A DNA stretch of 64,000 nt, from positions 8,696,259 through 8,760,258 of the forward strand of contig OX442320.1 of the NCBI GenBank assembly GCA_949358305.1, written 5' to 3'. The position numbers were made by a program, and so were the translations under genes. The stretch is from Strigamia acuminata. Taxonomy: Eukaryota; Arthropoda; Chilopoda; Geophilomorpha; Linotaeniidae. This document shows, in pieces, positions 58,700 to 64,000 of this stretch (positions within the stretch are counted from its first letter, which is position 1; each line of letters begins with the position of its first letter). The notes beneath the pieces were generated by a model. It made no database searches. It saw only the letters and a program-made list of their open reading frames with translations, and was not told where the DNA came from.

Positions 58700-61363
58700 T
58701 TAATGGATCGGTTTACACCAACCGGGTGAAAAAGTCCCGTTCCAGTGAATCGGGTTCCCTTTGGGATCGCTCGGTACGTGGATCGAGGGAACCATTTTCT
58801 TTTGGTGTTCTAATAATCTGTTTAGCATCAAAGATGCTTTTTCGGGCTCTAATGAAGCCAAGTCGTGTTTTTCTAAAGGGTCGTCTGCGAATAGAATGTT
58901 TATTTCGATTTAAATTGAATTTTGTATGTATTTTTTTTTTGTACTTTTCAGATTGTACAGCTGGGGTAGTTGTACGGGCGGTTTGGGTTTGGACCACTCG
59001 CGGAGAACTTGATCGAAATTGTCGGTCGCATCAGTGACTTCCGGGGCTGGATACCAACCACTCGGTTCGCCCGCATTGCCCACGATTAGTTTGTAATCGT
59101 CTATTCTAAAGGAGGGAAGGGAAAAAAGGTGATTTTTAATTTTAAGAATTGTGTTGTTAGGCTTAAGGCACCTTATTGCAGCGCCGTATTCGGTCGTGTT
59201 GTCTATATTGTAAACGATTTCACGTCTGTTCGACGGCTGGTCCTCGCTGAGCATCGGCCATTGATCAACCCCGTCTATGTCGTCGTCTGAAATTTAATGT
59301 CAAATCAAAACAAAAATGGCGGAAAGGTTGATTTAATTGCCTGGTTTGCCACCAGCGAGTGAAATAAATGTTGCGAACCAGTCAACAGCGTGGATAAGTC
59401 TACAAATGAGAAATAATTTATTATTATTATTTTTTTTTTGTTTTATTGTAATAATATTTACTTATTACTGACGTAACCCTTTTTTTTAAGCATTGGACTG
59501 TGAACAAATGCTGGGCCTCGTGTACCGCCTTCCCAAAGGGTCCGTTTGTTACCTCTGAGGGGCCAGTTATTACCTCCGTATAAATTTTGACCACCATTCT
59601 ATTAAAAAAAAAATTTTTTGTAATTTTTTTGTAATTTTTTGTAATTTTTTGTAATTTTTTGGAAATTTTTTGGAACTTTTAAAATTTATTTTGAATTTAT
59701 TTTTTATTTTTACATCGGTAGTGAAAACTACGAGTGTGTTGTCATAATGGCCGCTATCTTTAAGGGTTTTTATGATTTTTCCAACACCCTCGTCCATTGC
59801 AGTTACCATTCCTGAAAATGAAAGAAATTGAGTTTTAAAAATAATAATAATAATAATTTACTCGTCAAAAATGAAGAAAAACCTGAGAATTTTTTCCTGT
59901 ATTCGTTTTTAATATTCGGATACAAATCCGTGTAGTTTTGCGGTACTTCCAGTGGTGCATGAACCGCTTGGAAAGGAAGATAGAGGAAAAACGGCTGCTT
60001 TTTTTGGCTTTTAATTATGTTAATTGCAGCTTCAGTGAAGAGAAACTAATTCAAAAACAGTGAATCATTAATAATTTAATCCAAAAAATTAATAAATTCA
60101 ATATCTACCGTTGAGTAAGTGCCATTAAATTCCCATCCTACTTTATCATTCATTCGGAAGTCGTAACCGGAATAAGGAACTGGCAATAGAAAAGAAAACA
60201 CAATCTAATAATTCAGGTAAAATATGATCTCGGATAAGAATTTACTTTACGAACCTCAAAATTCATCAGAAAAGAGAAAACGTAATTTATTCGATTAAGA
60301 GCCGCGGCTGAGGCAGTAAAAATGCTGTATTGCAAAAGTACGGTATTTTTTGTATTTAACGTAAGGAATGTTGAACATACGCTATTGTAATTGCGGCCAA
60401 CATGGCGGTTTATAAGCCGCGGCTCTTATTCGAATAAATACGGTAATTCAAACGAACCAGGGGCATTTCGTCCGCATTGATGAGTAAAATACGTTTCTTC
60501 TCCGTTGTAGTAACCCAAGAAAGACGAAAACCCTCGATGATTTGGCGTGTAAGCCCAAGAACAGAAACCGAGATGCCATCTAAGACACAAACGGTTCGAT
60601 TTTGAGCAATTTAACGAAGTTAAGCCTAAATCAAATTGATTTTATCTGTGCATTTCTCTAGAAAATGTATTACTTTCCAACTAAAAACGTGTTGTACGCG
60701 AGCGATTGCAGTTTTTCACCTAACGTTCGCAAATGCAGCGGCAAACCTGCCGGTTCCAAATTGAGGAAAACAAAATTCTGCCGAAAAGATTTAAATTTGC
60801 ATCGTGTAAGTACCCCGACACTTACTTTCCAACTAGGAAGGTTCTGTAGCCTAAACGAGACACAAATTGGGGCAAAATGGGAAAATGTAGAGGAATTCCA
60901 GCGGCTTGGAGGGGGTCAATAACTCCGTGCTAAATCAGAAATGTTTACAATTGCCGATAAACTATTAAGCGAGAGGGTTCGTTTTACTTGTAATCCAACT
61001 CTGAATGGGTAATAACCGGTCATGAAAGCGGCCCGCGAACTAAATAACGAGTGAAATGAATATTTAGGTCAATAGTATTGATTTTTTTTCCACATTAACT
61101 CACGGTGTGCACATGGGTTGAACGTACGACTGGTTTAAAATGACGCCTTCGCTCGCTAGTTGATGTAAATTCGGCGTGAGAATGTCGGGGTTGTGCCAAC
61201 TGACGTCGTTCCATCCTAAATCATCCGCGACGATGAAGAGGATGTTGGGCTGTTGTTGTTTTTGTTTGTGTTTGTGTTGGTTGTTCAGAACGACGTAAAT
61301 GATGGCTGTGAGCAACACACAGCTGACGAGAATTAGGACCCCACGTTGGATAGTTGGAGCCAT
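58700..61363 (-). CDS. arylsulfatase B-like sulfatase 1
   Basis: Lysosomal or secreted sulfatase of the arylsulfatase B (N-acetylgalactosamine-4-sulfatase) subfamily. It is complete in about ten exons, roughly 530-540 residues. It starts [19 protein letters not shown] with a signal-anchor helix and a Gln/Lys/His linker. Core motifs: [19 protein letters not shown] (metal-binding Asp pair) and the formylglycine motif C-T-P-S-R, split by an intron (exon ends at 61107, resumes near 61050), in [20 protein letters not shown]. Then come [69 protein letters not shown] and [14 protein letters not shown]. The last exon reads [20 protein letters not shown] and ends [10 protein letters not shown], stop 58700-58702. 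All catalytic parts are present, so activity is expected if modified by the formylglycine-generating enzyme. A paralogue follows in tandem. Confidence 0.94.
60281..60442. mobile_element. MITE with ~28-bp terminal inverted repeats in sulfatase 1 intron
   Basis: The left arm at 60281-60309 (including TTCGATTAAGAGCCGCGGCT) and right arm at 60415-60442 (AGCCGCGGCTCTTATTCGAA and continuing) are imperfect inverted repeats about 160 bp apart, inside an intron with no coding function. The TTATTCGAATAA-type end resembles pogo/Tc1-like elements. Target-site duplication was not resolved. Confidence 0.6.
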
Positions 61364-61495
61364 TTTGTGGCTTTTGAGTGGGAGAAAACAAAGTTATCTC
61401 GGAGATAACAAGTTTGATTGTGAAAGATTGGGATAAAATAATTTACAATTTTTTTTTTATTATTATTATTTTTTATTATTATTGGAAGTTAGTAA
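61364..61495. other. short spacer between tandem sulfatases
   Basis: About 130 bp between the start of sulfatase 1 and the stop of sulfatase 2; includes a (tta)n-like run at 61450-61485. Any promoter of sulfatase 1 must lie here or in the preceding gene's 3' region. Confidence 0.6.
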
Positions 61496-64000
61496 TTATA
61501 CAGGTTGGCACCAACCGGGTGAGAATGTGGCATTTCTTTTGTGGGGTAGGCCATTAGGGTCCAGTGGTAGATGAATGTTGGGGACAACTTGGGTATTTAA
61601 TTCTTCGAGTCGTTTTTGGAGCGCTTTTATAATTTGCGGCTGCTGGGATGCGAGGTTGGTCGTTTCGCAAGGATCAGCTGAGTGAGATAAGAAGTGGAAA
61701 TAAACAATAGTGATTTATAGGATTAAATTAATCTGTTTTTGCACATTGCAAACACACTTATCAGCTTTTAACCCCTTTTTAACTGATTTCTTCGATTTTA
61801 CACGTTTGTTTACACTATTTAAACCGTTGTTGCACGTATTTACCCGTTTCAAACGAACTTTTAAAATTATCGAACCTTTGAAAATCGGTTTGAAAGGGGT
61901 AAACACGTACAAAAACCATTTAAAACGTACACAAATGGCAAAAACAGGTCAAAATGGAATTTAATAAAACAAATTATATTTAAAAACCAAAAAAATTTGT
62001 TTAAAAAGGGTGAAACATGCAAGAAAACGGCAAAATCCAACCTTAATGGTCATAAGAAATGAAATAAAAAATTTCTCTAAAGGTTACAGAATATTTTAAC
62101 AATGCTTTATGATAAGATCCCCTAAGTTTGACAGACAAAAACATTCCATATAAACTTTTTTAAGGTAATTCCAAAGAGATTAGAGAAATTTTTCATTTCT
62201 TTTTCTATGTAAACGGTTAAAATCGAAAATTACAGTAGCCCGGACATAGGACTGGTTCCAGAAAGTTGTCCGGACTAAGGGGCTGTCCGGATGGGGGGAG
62301 GGGATTTAGCATGGCTGGGTATAAGACAGGGGTCGGCAACCTTTTGAGATGGAAGAGCCAAAAGTTAGAGACGGAAGAGCCAAAAGTTACAATTTACAAA
62401 ATTTCTCAGTTGTTAAAGACTTAAAGAGCCACTACAATATTAAATTAGGTCCCATACAGCCGCATCTTGACATCGAAAGAGCCGCAGGTTGCCGACCGCT
62501 GGTATAGGACCTCCGAACCTGTCCGGACCGCAGAGCTTGTCCGGTCGGGAGGAGTCCTGGCTACAGAGCTTACACTGTATTTCAAGGTTTTCTATACTTT
62601 TTAAATTGTAGAGCTGAATCCATTCAACTTTCCTGTCGTTTTGTTTCCTCCATGTTGCGTGTGCTTTTTCTCGCTCGAACAAAGCGTCGGTCACTTCATC
62701 CGGGGTTATCCAACCATTAGGTCCTCCAGCATCCCCCACAATGAGTTTATAATCATCGATTCTAAATTTAAAAAATTATTAAAACAATTTTCTTATATTT
62801 AATCACAAATCTCTATACCTAATTGCAGCGCTGTACACGGTCGTGTTATCAATGTTGTAAACTATCTCTCGCCTCGCTGAAGGTCCATTTTCACTTAACA
62901 TTGACCACTGGTCAACACCATCAATTCCTGGCTCTAAAATTATTATTTTTAAAAATTATATTATTTCAAATTTACAATCTCACCTAATTTTCCACCTGCA
63001 AGTTTCAAAATCGTCGCGAACCAATCCACAATATGGAAAAGTCTAGAAGGAAATTTATTAGGGCGAATGTGATTGCGGTTTATATTTTGTGAAAATTTTA
63101 TTTCGCATAAATTAAAATACTTATTGCTAATGTAACCATTTTTCTTTAGTAATGGGGAATGCACAAATCCAACTGCACGCGTTCCACCTTCCCAAACGGT
63201 CTCTTTACCTCCTCTTAGTGGCCAGTTATTTCCTCCGTAGAAAACTTCACCGCCATTCTGAAATGAAAAAAACATTTTAAAAAATAATCACAAAATTAAT
63301 CTTTTTTGCGCGGTGTTACGTCGGATGTGAATACAATCAATGTATTGTCGTATTGGCCATTGTTTTTCAGCTCTTGGATGATATTTCCAATGGTTTCGTC
63401 CATAGCCGTTACCATCCCCGAAAAGGTTCGTCTAGCAATGTTTGTTTCGTTAGGATACATGTCGAAATATTTTTTCGGGACCTGTACAATGTGTTTTCGG
63501 TAATTAATCGTTTTGTGTTTGACAGGTTTGCTGAGTTTTCTACCTCGAGTGGTCCGTGGGGAGATTGTAAAGCGTAGAAAAGGAAAAAAGGATCTTGTTT
63601 GGAGTTCTCGATTACTTGGAATGCTTTTTGGGCGTACAGATTCTAGAAAAGGTTCGTGATTTTGATTTTTTTTTAAAAATCCATCTAGTTTTAAACTAAC
63701 CGTTGAATATGTCCCGTTGTATTGCCATTGCACGGTCTCATTTCCGTGTAAATTATAACCCCAACATGTAGTTCCTACAAGAAAAATATAATTAATCTTT
63801 TCAATTGGTTATAAGTTTATAAAAGTTTATAAAAATGGCCAAAATAGGACGCAAAAATGTGCCTAACCATGAATTTGTTCGGTTTTAGGCCCGTTTTTGG
63901 GTCGCGATCACGCTAGTACATAATGCATAAAAATTCCTTTTCTTTCATTTAACCAACTAATTGTGGTTGAAGCCACCTTATTTAAACATAATTTCGCATT
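61496..64000 (-). CDS. arylsulfatase B-like sulfatase 2 (5' end outside window)
   Basis: Second arylsulfatase B-type gene, C-terminal half to two-thirds only. Exons in transcript order: about 63702-63775 ([20 protein letters not shown]), about 63548-63640 ([16 protein letters not shown]), about 63330-63482 ([34 protein letters not shown]), about 63122-63258 ([34 protein letters not shown]), about 62986-63042 ([14 protein letters not shown]), about 62819-62934 ([14 protein letters not shown]), about 62591-62762 ([20 protein letters not shown]) and 61496-61677. The end FSPGWCQPV parallels [10 protein letters not shown] of sulfatase 1, and the last splice junction (AAAA|GTAT donor) is at the same codon in both. 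The formylglycine Cys lies upstream of the window, so catalytic competence is untested. The last intron is about 900 bp and contains a nested transposon pair. Confidence 0.92.
62233..62577. mobile_element. pogo/Tc1-type MITE, interrupted
   Basis: Ends CAGTAGCCCGGACATAGGAC (62233 on) and, inverted, CAGTGTAAGCTCTGTAGCCA (from 62577), both beginning CAGT and followed by CCGGAC-rich sequence. TA dinucleotides flank both ends (62231-62232 and 62578-62579), as expected of Tc1/mariner superfamily insertions. Without its insert the element is about 160 bp. The CAGT...TCCGGAC ends are typical of pogo/Tigger-like elements (family knowledge). Confidence 0.65.
62327..62501. mobile_element. hAT-type MITE nested in the pogo-type MITE
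   Basis: A 175-bp element with ends CAGGGGTCGGCAACC (62327 on) and GGTTGCCGACCGCTG (up to 62501), inverted repeats with 13 of 15 positions matching. It is flanked by 8-bp copies GTATAAGA (62319-62326) and GTATAGGA (62502-62509), which differ at one base. 8-bp duplications and CAGxGGTCGGCAA ends are hallmarks of hAT transposons. It has no coding capacity. Confidence 0.85.

Noticed and set aside
60665-60922. Plus-strand 85-codon frame
   Set aside because: It is antisense to the sulfatase 1 exons encoding [11 protein letters not shown] and intervening intron.
62573-62600. Transposon-supplied splice donor (CAGTGTAAG) for sulfatase 2
   Set aside because: Comparison with sulfatase 1 places the donor upstream at AAAA|GTAT in both genes, so the transposon lies wholly in the intron.

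Overview
This is eukaryotic nuclear DNA. It has A+T-rich spacers, GT-AG introns (many only 45-60 bp, a few up to 7 kb) and intact conserved animal genes. Trypsin-family proteases, a Rau-type two-RA-domain protein (described in Drosophila) and the compact introns point to an arthropod, most likely an insect. I would guess a holometabolous insect such as a beetle, but the sequence does not settle the order. No bacterial, viral or organellar genes were seen.

Layout. 1-2361: two tandem trypsin-like serine proteases on the minus strand, the first cut by the window edge. 3781-14193: neurabin/spinophilin (minus), a synaptic and actin scaffold carrying the PP1-docking, PDZ, coiled-coil and SAM parts. 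17970-26591: DNA topoisomerase II (minus). 27864-28972: ubiquitin-conjugating enzyme UBE2G2 (plus). 29495-40374: a two-RA-domain Rau-like protein (minus) with very large introns. 41769-45808: NSF ATPase (plus). 46347-48275: splicing factor CWC25 (minus). 48808-52447: TPR/J-domain cochaperone DNAJC7 (minus). 52982-53565: single-domain rhodanese (minus). 54169-58542: NUB1 (plus). 58700-61363 and 61496 to beyond 64000: two tandem arylsulfatase B-like sulfatases (minus), the second cut by the window edge.

These are mostly unrelated housekeeping and neuronal genes, and no pathway cluster is apparent. Themes that recur are vesicle fusion and synapse (NSF, spinophilin), ubiquitin/NEDD8 proteostasis (UBE2G2, NUB1, DNAJC7), Ras signalling (Rau) and lysosomal glycosaminoglycan breakdown (sulfatases). 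Divergent pairs that could share promoters are Top2/UBE2G2, rau/NSF and rhodanese/NUB1. Convergent pairs with close 3' ends are UBE2G2/rau, NSF/CWC25 and NUB1/sulfatase 1.

The most unusual property of the window is its non-coding DNA. At least 17 private tandem arrays sit in introns and spacers. Their unit lengths fall at about 11, 20-21, 30-31 and 41 bp, which are integer multiples of roughly 10.3 bp, close to one turn of the DNA helix. Units in unrelated genes differ in sequence but often share A/T tracts flanking a short dyad core. One 20-bp unit recurs as its exact reverse complement in introns of two neighbouring genes. There is also a nested transposon pair (a hAT-type MITE inside a pogo/Tc1-type MITE) with readable target-site duplications.
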